A DNA stretch of 64,000 bases from Paenibacillus sp. JJ-100 (lineage in GTDB: Bacteria; Bacillota; Bacilli; Paenibacillales; Paenibacillaceae), in assembly GCF_948329825.1 (NCBI RefSeq), contig NZ_CAOJCM010000003.1, positions 601,226-665,225 on the forward strand. The letters are read 5' to 3'. The notes beneath the pieces are model-generated. The model was not told the origin of the DNA. It worked only from the letters and a program-made list of their open reading frames with translations, and searched no databases. Shown here piece by piece: positions 35,557-44,561 of this stretch. The position numbers and the translations under genes are program-made. The stretch's first letter is position 1. The number at the start of each line of letters is the position of its first letter.

Positions 35557-36792
35557 ATGGCTAAGGAAAAAATCGTACTCGCCTATTCGGGCGGGTTGGA
35601 CACATCTGTAATTTTGAAATGGCTGAAAGAAACCTATGATGCAGAGATCATTGCTTTTACCGCAGATATCGGTCAGAAGGATGAGCTTGATGGTCTGGAA
35701 GAAAAAGCACTCGCTACAGGCGCTTCCAAAGTATATATCGATGATCTGCGCGATGAGTTCGCAAAAGATTTCATCTATCCCATGTTCCAAGCAGGTGCCC
35801 TCTATGAAGGCCAATATCTGCTGGGCACAAGTATTGCGCGTCCGCTTATTGCTAAACGGATGGTAGATATTGCTCGCGCAGAAGGGGCGATCGCGATCGC
35901 TCACGGCGCTACGGGTAAAGGGAATGACCAGGTTCGCTTTGAGCTGAACGCAGCTGCGCTCACACCGGATATCCAAGTGATTGCACCTTGGCGTCTGGAA
36001 GAGTTCCGTAACCAGTTCCCTGGACGTGCCGAGATGATTGCTTATGCTGAGAAACACGGTATTCCGGTTACCGCTTCTGCGGCAAAACCTTATTCTACAG
36101 ACCGCAACCTGCTGCATATCAGCTATGAGAGCGGTGTGCTTGAAGATCCATGGTTTGATCCGAGCACGGACGAGAACAAAGATATGTTCTTGCTGAGCAA
36201 TGCACCTGAAGATGCACCGGATCAAGCAGAGTATGTTGAACTGGAGTTTGAGCAAGGTAACTGTGTTGCTTTGAACGGCGAGCGTCTGAGCCCGCTGCAA
36301 GTGATGGAGCAACTGAATGAATTGGGCGGTAAGCACGGAATTGGTCGTGTCGATATGGTGGAGAACCGTTTTGTCGGCATGAAGAGCCGTGGCGTATACG
36401 AAACACCAGGTGGAACGATCTTGTTCACTGCACATCGCAAAATGGAATCCATCACGATGGATCGTGAAGTGATGAACCTGCGTGACAGCTTGATCACACG
36501 CTACAGCACACTCGTATACAACGGTTTCTGGTTTGCGCCGGAACGTCTGGCGCTTCAAGCGTTGGTAACCGAGAGTCAGAAGAACGTCACGGGTACGGTG
36601 CGTGTGAAATTGTACAAAGGCAACGTTATTGGCGCAGGAGTAAAAAGCCCTGTCAGCTTGTACAACCCGGATATTGCTACGATGGAAGCTGACCCATCGG
36701 AGGCGTATGATCAAGGGGATGCAACAGGCTTTATCCGCCTGAACGCCCTGCGTTTGAAGGTACACTCCGGCGTGGAACAGAACAAGAAATAA
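35557..36792 (+). CDS. argG: Argininosuccinate synthase ArgG
   Basis: A 411-residue ArgG, ATP-dependent condensation of citrulline and aspartate. The P-loop-like [16 protein letters not shown] lies at residues 8-23, and [14 protein letters not shown] near 115. SD GGGGAGGA. It is 110 bases after argF, so it may have its own promoter; a TATAGT at 35510-35515 region is a weak candidate -10 box. The large minus-strand frame opposite it is a shadow. Confidence 0.97.
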   Translation: MAKEKIVLAYSGGLDTSVILKWLKETYDAEIIAFTADIGQKDELDGLEEKALATGASKVYIDDLRDEFAKDFIYPMFQAGALYEGQYLLGTSIARPLIAKRMVDIARAEGAIAIAHGATGKGNDQVRFELNAAALTPDIQVIAPWRLEEFRNQFPGRAEMIAYAEKHGIPVTASAAKPYSTDRNLLHISYESGVLEDPWFDPSTDENKDMFLLSNAPEDAPDQAEYVELEFEQGNCVALNGERLSPLQVMEQLNELGGKHGIGRVDMVENRFVGMKSRGVYETPGGTILFTAHRKMESITMDREVMNLRDSLITRYSTLVYNGFWFAPERLALQALVTESQKNVTGTVRVKLYKGNVIGAGVKSPVSLYNPDIATMEADPSEAYDQGDATGFIRLNALRLKVHSGVEQNKK

Positions 36793-36902
36793 ATGAAGAG
36801 CGTGATGCTTGTCACGCTGCATGATAATCACTGACAAGGCGGGCCGTTCTTGCATATTTTGGCAGGGACGGCTTTGTCCATGAGCGAAAGGGGATACTCA
36901 CT

Positions 36903-38306
36903 GTGAGCAAGCTGTGGGGAGGACGTTTTACGAAGCAAACCAACCATTTGGTTGAGGAATATACGGCATCCATTAACTTTGACAAAGCTTTGGCGGAAGA
37001 AGACATCCAAGGAAGCTTGGCCCACGTAACCATGCTGGGCAAATGCGGTATTTTGCCGGCAGAAGATGTGGAAACCATCAAAGAAGGTCTGATTACCGTT
37101 TTGCATAAAATTCGTGCAGGTGAAGTAGAATTCTCCGTATCAGACGAAGACATTCACATGAACATTGAGAAAAATCTGATTGAGACGATCGGTCCTGTGG
37201 GTGGTAAATTGCATACAGGTCGCAGCCGGAATGACCAAGTGGCAACGGATATGCACTTATATCTGCGTGAGCGTGTCGTTGGTTTCGTGGGCATGTTGCA
37301 TGCACTGCAAGAAGCACTGATCGGACAGGCAAAAGACAATCTGGATACGATTGTACCGGGTTACACGCACCTGCAACGTGCACAGCCGATTCTGTTCGCA
37401 CATCATTTGATGGCCTACGTGTCGATGTTCCAACGCGATGCGGAGCGTCTGATGGATAGCTACAAACGGATTAACGTACTGCCGCTGGGTGCAGGGGCGC
37501 TTGCAGGCACAACGTTCCCGATTGACCGTCACTTTGTAGCAGAACAGCTTGGTTTTGATGGAGTATACGAGAACAGTCTGGATGCGGTAAGTGACCGCGA
37601 CTTCATCGTAGAGTTCCTGGCAGCAGCTTCTCTGATCATGACTCACTTGTCCCGTCTAAGTGAAGAGCTGGTATTGTGGAGCAGTACAGAGTTTAGTTTT
37701 GTGGAGCTGGATGATGCGTTCTGCACAGGCAGCAGCATTATGCCGCAAAAGAAAAATCCGGATGTGCCTGAGCTTGTTCGTGGTAAAACAGGACGGGTAT
37801 ACGGCAATCTGATTGGATTGCTGACTGTGCTGAAGTCTCTCCCCCTGGCCTACAACAAGGACATGCAGGAAGATAAAGAGGGCATGTTTGACACAGTAGC
37901 GACACTGGAGGGGGCATTACAGTTGTTTGCTCCGATGATTGCTACGATGAAGGTGAACAAAGATCGCATGCGTCAAGCGGTGAACCAAGACTTCTCTAAC
38001 GCAACGGATATTGCTGATTTCCTCGTAGGCGAGGGTCTACCTTTCCGTCAAGCTCACGAGGTGATTGGTAAAACGGTATTGTACTGCATCCAGAACGGCA
38101 AATATTTGCTCGATCTGACAATCGATGAATTCAAGCAATTCTCACCGCTGTTCGATGAGCGGATCTATGATGTACTGCAGCCGGAAGCGGTAGTCAACGC
38201 TCGCAATGTATACGGCGGCACAGCATCTGGTCAAGTGGCAGAGGCGATTGCTCGCAGTGAGAAGTTACTTACACAGACAGAACAATGGATTGAAAACCGC
38301 GGTTAA
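36903..38306 (+). CDS. argH: Argininosuccinate lyase ArgH
   Basis: A 467-residue ArgH, final step giving arginine and fumarate. GTG start with AAAGGGG 9 bases upstream; start [20 protein letters not shown] is canonical. Family signature [20 protein letters not shown] near residue 278 and [20 protein letters not shown] near 104 are intact. It ends the arg series; a strong terminator follows. A perfect agcgtga/tcacgct hairpin lies between argG and argH (about 36799-36818). Confidence 0.97.
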   Translation: MSKLWGGRFTKQTNHLVEEYTASINFDKALAEEDIQGSLAHVTMLGKCGILPAEDVETIKEGLITVLHKIRAGEVEFSVSDEDIHMNIEKNLIETIGPVGGKLHTGRSRNDQVATDMHLYLRERVVGFVGMLHALQEALIGQAKDNLDTIVPGYTHLQRAQPILFAHHLMAYVSMFQRDAERLMDSYKRINVLPLGAGALAGTTFPIDRHFVAEQLGFDGVYENSLDAVSDRDFIVEFLAAASLIMTHLSRLSEELVLWSSTEFSFVELDDAFCTGSSIMPQKKNPDVPELVRGKTGRVYGNLIGLLTVLKSLPLAYNKDMQEDKEGMFDTVATLEGALQLFAPMIATMKVNKDRMRQAVNQDFSNATDIADFLVGEGLPFRQAHEVIGKTVLYCIQNGKYLLDLTIDEFKQFSPLFDERIYDVLQPEAVVNARNVYGGTASGQVAEAIARSEKLLTQTEQWIENRG

Positions 38307-38343
38307 GGATGTTCATAGAATGACCGTGTAATAGTGACCATAC

Positions 38344-38424
38344 AAAAGCAGGCTGAAATGAAATGTACCTCTGGATGATCTGTAGTAACAGAGGGGCAGT
38401 TCAGTTCAAGCCTGCTTTTTATCT
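38344..38424 (+). terminator. Bidirectional terminator between argH and the esterase gene
   Basis: aaaagcaggct (38344-38354) pairs with agcctgctttt (38409-38419), with an inner cctctg/cagagg stem (38368-38394). A- and T-rich flanks suit both convergent genes. Confidence 0.85.
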
Positions 38425-38427
38425 TTT

Positions 38428-39216
38428 TTAGTTTTGTTTTGGCAGAGGTAACCACTTTAATACATCTTGAATCTTGTTGTCCCAATAACCCCACTCATGT
38501 TCACCAGGTTCTTCCTCATACGTTAATTGGAAGTCTGTTTCAGCACAAGCTTTACGGAACGTTTGATTATCTTCATACAGGAAGTCTTCTGTCCCACAGC
38601 ACTGATAGAGAAGAGGGCGCGGACCAGAAAATCGTTTATGATCTTTGATCAAATGAATCAGATCATTATCTGACCCTGCAAATTGAGGACCAAAGATGCG
38701 TAACAACTCGGTCTGTGGCAAGGCGGAAGGAACGTCGTTGTTCATATGAGCGGCCATATCGAGAGCGCCAGATAGACTTGCGGCAGCTGCATACTGATCG
38801 GGTTTGAGGAGAGCCAGCTTGAACGCACCATATCCACCCATCGAGAGGCCAGCAACGAAATTATCTTCACGTTTAGGAGATAGCGGGAAAAAGGAGCGAG
38901 CAAGTGTAGGTAATTCCTCACTGATGAATGTCCAGTAACGCCCGCCTTCTGCCATATCCGTGTAGAAGCTGCGATGTACTTGGGGCATTACAACAGCAAT
39001 GCCGAGGGAAGCCACGTAACGTTCAATTGATGTGCGGCGGAGCCAGATGGAATCATCGTCAGACATGCCGTGAAGCAAGTACAGCGTAGGGTGTAAACCA
39101 GAACCTGTGACATTTTCCATCCCGATTTGATTATGAGTCTGCTGCGGAAGAATCACATGCATACTTGTACTTAATCCGAGTGTGTCCGAGTAGAAATCAC
39201 ATTTAATGAGTGCCAT
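38428..39216 (-). CDS. Alpha/beta hydrolase, putative esterase (FrmB/esterase D type)
   Basis: A 262-residue esterase of the S-formylglutathione hydrolase/tributyrin esterase family. The nucleophile elbow is [14 protein letters not shown] (Ser near 120), the oxyanion region [20 protein letters not shown] near 45, and the late GEHEWGYWD segment contains the catalytic His. No signal peptide, so cytosolic. It is a lone minus-strand gene between argH and the DUF4004 gene. The natural substrate is unknown. Confidence 0.88.
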   Translation of the reverse strand: MALIKCDFYSDTLGLSTSMHVILPQQTHNQIGMENVTGSGLHPTLYLLHGMSDDDSIWLRRTSIERYVASLGIAVVMPQVHRSFYTDMAEGGRYWTFISEELPTLARSFFPLSPKREDNFVAGLSMGGYGAFKLALLKPDQYAAAASLSGALDMAAHMNNDVPSALPQTELLRIFGPQFAGSDNDLIHLIKDHKRFSGPRPLLYQCCGTEDFLYEDNQTFRKACAETDFQLTYEEEPGEHEWGYWDNKIQDVLKWLPLPKQN

Positions 39217-39414
39217 GTCGAAAAGTAACCCCTTTCATAAATGGAAGTTCAAAATAATGTTCATTTGCAGCAAGGAGATCAGAGAATAAAATAAAGTATT
39301 TATGGTTGCAACTCAAGGGTATACCCAAAATGGAGCAAATGCAATGATAGGGTACACTTATGCACTATACAAATAAGAGGGATAAATTTTTCTGGATTTG
39401 AACTTTCTTCCATC

Positions 39415-39443
39415 TTTACAACGTAACAATGTTTTGTTACACT
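39415..39443 (+). promoter_or_regulatory. Promoter with internal palindrome upstream of the DUF4004 gene
   Basis: TTTACA (39415-39420), a 17-base spacer, TACACT (39438-39443). The palindrome gtaacaa-tgtt-ttgttac (39423-39440) fills the spacer and touches the -10 box, so it is a likely operator. Confidence 0.65.
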
Positions 39444-39469
39444 ACATTTAATGAAAAGGGGGTCCTGAA

Positions 39470-40093
39470 ATGACGGATGATTTGATCTCCAAAAAAGAGT
39501 TGCTTGATTTGACAGGCATTTCATATGGTCAATTGTATCGTTGGAAACGAAAAAATCTGATTCCGGAGGAGTGGTTTATACGTAAGTCCTCCTTTACAGG
39601 ACAGGAAACGTTTTTTCCAAAACACCAAATTTTACAACGAATCGATAAGATCCTGCACATGAAAGATGGTTTGTCATTGGATGAACTGGCAGACGTGTTC
39701 TCCCCAACTCTGGGTGACATTGAGATGTCGGATCAGCAACTGCTAGATCGCAACATTGTTTCACTGTCTTCGCTTGACCTGTTAAATGAGGCTGGGCGAC
39801 AGCAATCCTTATATGGTCTAGAACAAATTATGATGCTCTATGTACTTGAGAGACTGCTTCTGAGCGGCGATATCACTCAACAGGAAGGGTTACTGCTGGT
39901 GGATGTGATGTCCGAACACTACTACCGATTCCGAGACCGCGCCAGTGAACTGCTGCTTATTCGTAAAATGGGCGTACCAACATTTATGCTGGTGAACTCA
40001 GGGGCAGAGCTTTATTTTGATCCAGGTGTGAAAGTGGTGCTCCGCATTCCGCTGGCAACGTTCATGGAAGAATTGAAACTTAAATTGGGCTGA
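39470..40093 (+). CDS. DUF4004 / YhbD-like regulator with MerR-type N-terminus
   Basis: A 207-residue protein. The first ~75 residues form a MerR-like winged helix-turn-helix (SKKELLDLTGISYGQLYRWK, then LIPEEWF). The rest is a helical domain with a short conserved end (RKMGVPTFMLVNSGAELYFD). It resembles B. subtilis YhbD, which also precedes bactofilin genes (yhbE, yhbF). SD AAGGGGG. The bactofilin gene starts 8 bases downstream, so they are an operon, and the palindrome in the promoter could be its own site. Family from memory; function inferred. Confidence 0.8.
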   Translation: MTDDLISKKELLDLTGISYGQLYRWKRKNLIPEEWFIRKSSFTGQETFFPKHQILQRIDKILHMKDGLSLDELADVFSPTLGDIEMSDQQLLDRNIVSLSSLDLLNEAGRQQSLYGLEQIMMLYVLERLLLSGDITQQEGLLLVDVMSEHYYRFRDRASELLLIRKMGVPTFMLVNSGAELYFDPGVKVVLRIPLATFMEELKLKLG

Positions 40094-40101
40094 GGGGGAT
40101 T

Positions 40102-40935
40102 ATGCGAATGGAAGAACGTCATTTGAGAAACGATCTGAATGTTACAGGGTCTCGTAAAACTGAAGGAGGGGAATACCACCGGGTTAATATTGATGGGATG
40201 GCTAAACTGGATGGCGATCTGGATTGTTCCTTTCTGAGCGTTAATGGCACGCTGAAAATCTATGGTTCCCTCTTCTCTGACAGTACAACGGTGAACGGAA
40301 TGGCCAAAGTAGAAGGAGAGCTGCGTACCCAATCTCTAGATGTCAATGGAACCCTTGGAGTCCTCGGAGCAGCTCGTGCCGAGAATACGAATGTTAACGG
40401 CATGTGTACCATTAACGGTCCACTAGTTAGCTCTCGCTTCCGTGTCGATGGTATGGCGACGGTAAAAGGGGACTTGTCATCACCGGAATTCACAGTAAAC
40501 GGAAAGTGTAATGTGCACGGTAGAGTGGACGGAGAACGCATCGATATTGGTGGCATGGTAACGATTGATGGAGATGTGCAGGGCGAGACGGTGAATGTTC
40601 AGGGGAATATTAAAGTGGGCGGATTGCTTAACGCAGACAGTGTGGACATTCGTTTATATACCTCCTCTTCAGCGAGAGAAGTAGGCGGGGAGCGCATTGA
40701 TATTCGGCGTAGAGAACGAAGCGGATTCTGGAAAGCACTCGGCTTGGGCGGTGCACCATCTTTCAAGGCTCAATTAATTGAGGGAGATGAAATCGTGTTG
40801 GAAGACACCGAAGCCGATACGGTTCGAGGTACTAGAGTTCATATTGGACGGGGATGTAATATCCGGTTTGTGGAATACTCCGGAGAACTATCCGTTGATC
40901 CGGAAGCGAAAGTGGGTCATAGCGTACGAATCTAG
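40102..40935 (+). CDS. Bactofilin family (polymer-forming cytoskeletal) protein
   Basis: A 277-residue protein. Residues about 18-180 are made of repeated ~18-residue beta-helix turns with the pattern V-N/D-G-x-x-x-(V/I)-x-G-x-(L/V), such as VNIDGMAKLDGDLDCSFLSV and VNGTCTINGPL-like turns. This is a bactofilin fold. The C-terminal ~90 residues are a further beta-rich part. In B. subtilis the neighbours of yhbD, BacE and BacF, are needed for flagellar assembly. Here one longer protein replaces two. A motility role is inferred. Confidence 0.82.
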   Translation: MRMEERHLRNDLNVTGSRKTEGGEYHRVNIDGMAKLDGDLDCSFLSVNGTLKIYGSLFSDSTTVNGMAKVEGELRTQSLDVNGTLGVLGAARAENTNVNGMCTINGPLVSSRFRVDGMATVKGDLSSPEFTVNGKCNVHGRVDGERIDIGGMVTIDGDVQGETVNVQGNIKVGGLLNADSVDIRLYTSSSAREVGGERIDIRRRERSGFWKALGLGGAPSFKAQLIEGDEIVLEDTEADTVRGTRVHIGRGCNIRFVEYSGELSVDPEAKVGHSVRI

Positions 40936-40957
40936 CCAAGATTGATCTTCGTACGCT
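40921..40957 (+). repeat. Inverted repeat across the bactofilin stop codon
   Basis: agcgtacgaa (40921-40930) and ttcgtacgct (40948-40957) form a 10-bp perfect stem that includes the end of the gene. No T-run follows, so a terminator or 3' stabilising hairpin are both possible. Confidence 0.6.
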
Positions 40958-41037
40958 TTACGAGTGGCTTCGAGTGGTAGAATTCGTAAGTATGTGTCCC
41001 TCCAAGGTAGAGGGAGAAGGTAGGGACCTTTGCTATA

Positions 41038-41065
41038 AAGCAATCAGTCCATGGGCTGATTGCTT
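41038..41065 (+). repeat. Perfect 10-bp inverted repeat upstream of the MFS gene
   Basis: aagcaatcag (41038-41047) / ctgattgctt (41056-41065), loop tccatggg. A possible promoter (TTGCTT 41060-41065, TATACT 41082-41087, 16-base spacer) overlaps its right arm, so it may be a repressor site. It may equally be a weak terminator for the bactofilin gene. Confidence 0.5.
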
Positions 41066-41131
41066 GTTGAAGCTTTTCGGATATACTAATGCAGTCATAT
41101 GAATAGAACGGGAATGGAGAGATTGATAACA

Positions 41132-42694
41132 ATGACTGCACGTCATAACAAGATTGGGTTTGTGCTCGCAGGTCTACTGCTCAGCATTTTAATGGCTTCG
41201 ATGGATAATACCATCGTGGCTACGGCGATGGGGGATATCGTCGGCAAGCTGGGAGGACTCGACAAGTTTGTCTGGGTCACCTCCGCATATATGGTAGCCG
41301 AGATGGCAGGTATGCCGATCTTTGGGAAACTGTCCGATATGTATGGACGGAAAAAGTTTTTTGTCTTTGGAATTATCGTATTTATGCTTGGCTCGGCATT
41401 GTGTGGAACCGCGACATCCATCGTGGAATTAACGATGTACAGAGCGATTCAAGGGATTGGTGCAGGAGCACTGATACCGATTGCTTTTACGATCATGTTC
41501 GATGTGGTCGCACCGGAATCCCGGGGCAAGCTTGGTGGATTGTTTGGAGCAGTCTTCGGTCTTTCAAGTGTATTCGGACCGCTACTCGGGGCTTACATTA
41601 CAGAGTATGCCACTTGGGAATGGGTCTTTTACATCAACCTGCCGCTGGGATTGATTGCATTTCTGTTTATCGCATTTTTCTATAAAGAATCCCATCAACA
41701 TCAATCGCAGCAGATTGACTGGCTCGGTGCAGTTACGCTGATTGGTGCAGTAGTCTGTCTGATCTTTGCTCTGGAGCTGGGTGGTAAAACATATGCTTGG
41801 GACTCCACACAGATATTGGGGTTGTTTACCGGATTTGTTGTGCTGACACTGCTCTTTCTGTATGCTGAGACGAAGGCCAAAGAGCCCATTATTACCTTCA
41901 GCATGTTCCGCAAGCGGGTATACTGGTCAAGCAACGTAATCGGGATGTTCAGTGGTGCCGCTTTTATTACGGCTTCTGTGTATATTCCGATTTTCATCCA
42001 GGGTGTACTCGGCGGTAAAGCAACCAATTCGGGTCTAGTCCTACTGCCAATGATGCTCGGTTCTGTAGTAACGGCTTCCTTAGGTGGTGTACTCATGACC
42101 AAGATTAAGTACCGCAGCATTATGATTCCGACTTTAGCTTTGTTAGGTCTAGGTCTGGGCTTGCTGACTACACTGGATGAGAGTTCATCCCTGTGGACGA
42201 TTCGGGTATATATGGTCATGATTGGTCTGGGCGTTGGCGCGTCCTTCTCCGTGCTCAGTAATGCGGCTATGAATGCATTTGAACCCCAACGACGCGGCGC
42301 AGCCAGCTCTACGTTGAACTTCCTGCGATCTCTGGGGATGACGATGGGCATCACGATCTTTGGGATCATCCAGAGCCAAGTGTTTACGCGAAAAATGACC
42401 GACAGCATGGCTAGTGCTGCTGGAGAAGTAGGTGCATCAGCTGGAGCGCCTGCTGGTGGTATGCCTGCGGGCATGAATCTCTCAGACCCGCATGCGTTGT
42501 TATCACCGGAACTTCGCCAAGGCATTCCACCACAGGTGCTGGACGCAATTACTCATGCGTTGTCATCTTCCATTGTGCAGCTGTTCGCTTGGGCTGTTAT
42601 TCCGGCAGTCCTCGCATTGATCGCTTCCTTCTTCATGGGGAACGAGAAAATGGTTGTGGGAGAGGAGCAGCAAGAGTACACTGCGGGGCATTAA
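41132..42694 (+). CDS. MFS drug efflux transporter, DHA2 (EmrB/QacA) family
   Basis: A 520-residue proton-driven efflux protein with about 14 membrane helices. Start ATG 41132 is chosen for its GGAGAG SD; in-frame ATGs at 41099 and 41114 lack one. Helix 1 carries LLSILMASMDNTIVATAMGD (motif D1 of DHA2 pumps). FGKLSDMYGRKKFFVFG is motif A. The GIGAGALIPIAFTIMFD stretch and motif C-like GLSSVFGPLLGAYITE follow. Residues near 435-460 form a Gly/Ala/Pro-rich external loop. Substrate unknown. It ends in a strong shared terminator with the VanW gene. Confidence 0.9.
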   Translation: MTARHNKIGFVLAGLLLSILMASMDNTIVATAMGDIVGKLGGLDKFVWVTSAYMVAEMAGMPIFGKLSDMYGRKKFFVFGIIVFMLGSALCGTATSIVELTMYRAIQGIGAGALIPIAFTIMFDVVAPESRGKLGGLFGAVFGLSSVFGPLLGAYITEYATWEWVFYINLPLGLIAFLFIAFFYKESHQHQSQQIDWLGAVTLIGAVVCLIFALELGGKTYAWDSTQILGLFTGFVVLTLLFLYAETKAKEPIITFSMFRKRVYWSSNVIGMFSGAAFITASVYIPIFIQGVLGGKATNSGLVLLPMMLGSVVTASLGGVLMTKIKYRSIMIPTLALLGLGLGLLTTLDESSSLWTIRVYMVMIGLGVGASFSVLSNAAMNAFEPQRRGAASSTLNFLRSLGMTMGITIFGIIQSQVFTRKMTDSMASAAGEVGASAGAPAGGMPAGMNLSDPHALLSPELRQGIPPQVLDAITHALSSSIVQLFAWAVIPAVLALIASFFMGNEKMVVGEEQQEYTAGH

Positions 42695-42752
42695 AGTTGA
42701 AGAAGAAATCAACACATATATGGAAGGAAGCTTGCACATATAAAAAAATAAG

Positions 42753-42797
42753 AAACATGTCTCAATCCCGTGCCTGGGTATGAGACATGTTTTTTTA
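42753..42797 (+). terminator. Bidirectional terminator between the MFS gene and the VanW gene
   Basis: aaacatgtctca (42753-42764) pairs perfectly with tgagacatgttt (42781-42792), with a 16-base loop and T-run on one side and an A-run on the other. Confidence 0.9.
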
Positions 42798-42873
42798 TTT
42801 CGTACATATCATTCCTATCATTCGTATGGCCGTAAAACTTATGTTCAAGTTGAACGTCCATTTACACTTCGAT

Positions 42874-44307
42874 TTAAGGTAAATTTCCCTCACGAATGCC
42901 ATCCTCCACGACAGAGGGTTGTTCCGGATCGGGCATGCTCATGTGACCTGAACGTGCAATGAGACGGCTCTGGGCCTTGTAGATATCGCGTGAGATTGTT
43001 TTGGATTCAACCACCTTGCCATCCACTTTTTTGATACGAACGGTCTCGACAATATAACCGGGCTGTCCATTCTGAAGGACTTGTTGGACCCCGTCAGGAA
43101 GCATATTGCTGGATACATATTTTACAGGTGCACTCAGCGTCTCGATCGTACGAGACTCCACCGCATAACTGACATTCTCCGGGAATGTTCCGAAAAACTT
43201 CACGACCAGACGATGGTTCTCCACCTTCGCTTGTATCAATAAAGACTTCTCGGTGCTGTTTCGAAAGCGAAAGTTGATCGCGCCGGAGGCAAAGGTAGCA
43301 TCCAGTCCTTTCGGCAAATACTTCACTGGCACTGAATGATTACGCCGCTCAATAATATCCAGACCGGTCAGAAGGGCAGCGTTATAAACGGTGCTAGATA
43401 CCTGACAGATCCCTCCTCCGATCCCCGGTGTCAACCGTCCATTAACAATGACAGGTGCTTCACGGAAGCCATATTCCTTCTCCGCTTTCCGAATCACTTT
43501 TTCATAGTCGAACACACCGCCAGGAGGTAAAATCATTCCGTGAATAGCCTGGGCCGCCGAGCTGACATTATGTATCCGGCCTTCGCTGCTGTTTCCCAGT
43601 CCTGTGGAGAATTGAATAATTTTGCGGTCGATGCCCTCCTTCTTTAATGAATCAATGGTTACATCCGGTTTTAAAGTGTACACAGGCAAGAGGATACGGA
43701 TTGGATCATGTTGTTCTCCATCTTTCACGTCATTCAGATCCCATTGCATCTTGTTTTGTATAAGGGTATGGAGTGTTTTCCAATCAATTCGGCGCACGCT
43801 TTTCTCCGGAATGTATTGTACTTTGTCGTTAGGGGTGATCCGGCGGACGGCTTCCGTTGGCACACCGAAGGTTTCTTTTTCCCAGGCAGGGCTAAGTCGT
43901 TGTTGTAAGGTTTGTTCGCTATAGGTCATATCCAAAAGGAAGCTCTGGGGAAACTGATACCTTGCATAAGCTCGCTCCCACAGATTTCCCTCATCCAGCT
44001 GTTTGATGGCTGCCTCGAAGAGGTGTGCATTATAACTCAGCCCTAGATCGGTTGCGGTAATTGTCATCGTGATCGGCTCAGGTTCAGCTACCTCAAGGGT
44101 GACGGGCCAGACCTCCAATTGTTCAATACGCTTGTGTAGTTCTGCCAGCACTTCCTTCCGATGTTTGCCATCAAGTACCCAGCCACTGATCTGCACGCCC
44201 TTGGGCAACGTTGGCTGATTCACGTACATATAGAGCAGTCCATAGGATGCGGAGCCGATCAAGAGTAGAGAGAACAGGACGATGACCGTTACATGTATTT
44301 TTTTCAT
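42874..44307 (-). CDS. VanW domain and G5 domain cell wall protein (YoaR-like)
   Basis: A 477-residue protein. The start MKKIHVTVIVLFSLLLIGSA follows AAGGAGCG on the minus strand; a longer frame to 44373 has no SD. Residues 1-30 are a signal anchor. Residues about 40-190 look like a peptidoglycan-binding-4 type domain (VQISGWVLDGKHRKEVLAEL). Residues about 235-365 are the VanW domain (HGMILPPGGVFDYEKVIRKA, GGGICQVSSTVYNAALLTGL, NHSVPVKYLP). The end is a G5-like domain (VQQVLQNGQPGYIVETVRIK). A WalR-like box lies about 95 bases upstream. A wall-associated role is likely; VanW has no proven biochemical activity. Confidence 0.88.
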   Translation of the reverse strand: MKKIHVTVIVLFSLLLIGSASYGLLYMYVNQPTLPKGVQISGWVLDGKHRKEVLAELHKRIEQLEVWPVTLEVAEPEPITMTITATDLGLSYNAHLFEAAIKQLDEGNLWERAYARYQFPQSFLLDMTYSEQTLQQRLSPAWEKETFGVPTEAVRRITPNDKVQYIPEKSVRRIDWKTLHTLIQNKMQWDLNDVKDGEQHDPIRILLPVYTLKPDVTIDSLKKEGIDRKIIQFSTGLGNSSEGRIHNVSSAAQAIHGMILPPGGVFDYEKVIRKAEKEYGFREAPVIVNGRLTPGIGGGICQVSSTVYNAALLTGLDIIERRNHSVPVKYLPKGLDATFASGAINFRFRNSTEKSLLIQAKVENHRLVVKFFGTFPENVSYAVESRTIETLSAPVKYVSSNMLPDGVQQVLQNGQPGYIVETVRIKKVDGKVVESKTISRDIYKAQSRLIARSGHMSMPDPEQPSVVEDGIREGNLP

Positions 44308-44401
44308 AAGCAAACGCTCCTTTTGGCTTCGGTTGTTCCGAAATTCGTAACATGTTCTATCTATATGATCCAAGTGTGAAAAACTTTCGGGTACTCAATA
44401 G

Positions 44402-44418
44402 GTAACAAATTTGTTACA
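44402..44418. promoter_or_regulatory. Palindrome matching a WalR-type box between vanW and ftsE
   Basis: gtaacaaatttgttac (44402-44417) is a perfect 16-bp palindrome. Read on the minus strand, bases 44418-44402 give TGTAAC-AAATT-TGTTAC, which fits the WalR (YycF) consensus TGTWAH-N5-TGTWAH. It faces the VanW gene and lies 144 bases before ftsE. Confidence 0.55.
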
Positions 44419-44561
44419 ATAAACTTCAAATGAATTCATGCTTCACTATGAAAAGAGAGTCGAGGCTGATTTTTTCCTGATGAAATTCAGGTTCTTTTAA
44501 AGGAAATGCCGGGATTGTGTCGAAATCATAATGGCTAACTATGCGAGCAGGAAGTGATGAT

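Noticed and set aside
35473..36855. 460-codon minus-strand open frame opposite argG
   Set aside because: Cys-, His- and Arg-rich composition with no motif, fully antisense to a perfect ArgG. Shadow frame.
41701..42525. 274-codon minus-strand open frame inside the MFS gene
   Set aside because: Antisense to membrane helices of a clear DHA2 transporter; no SD.
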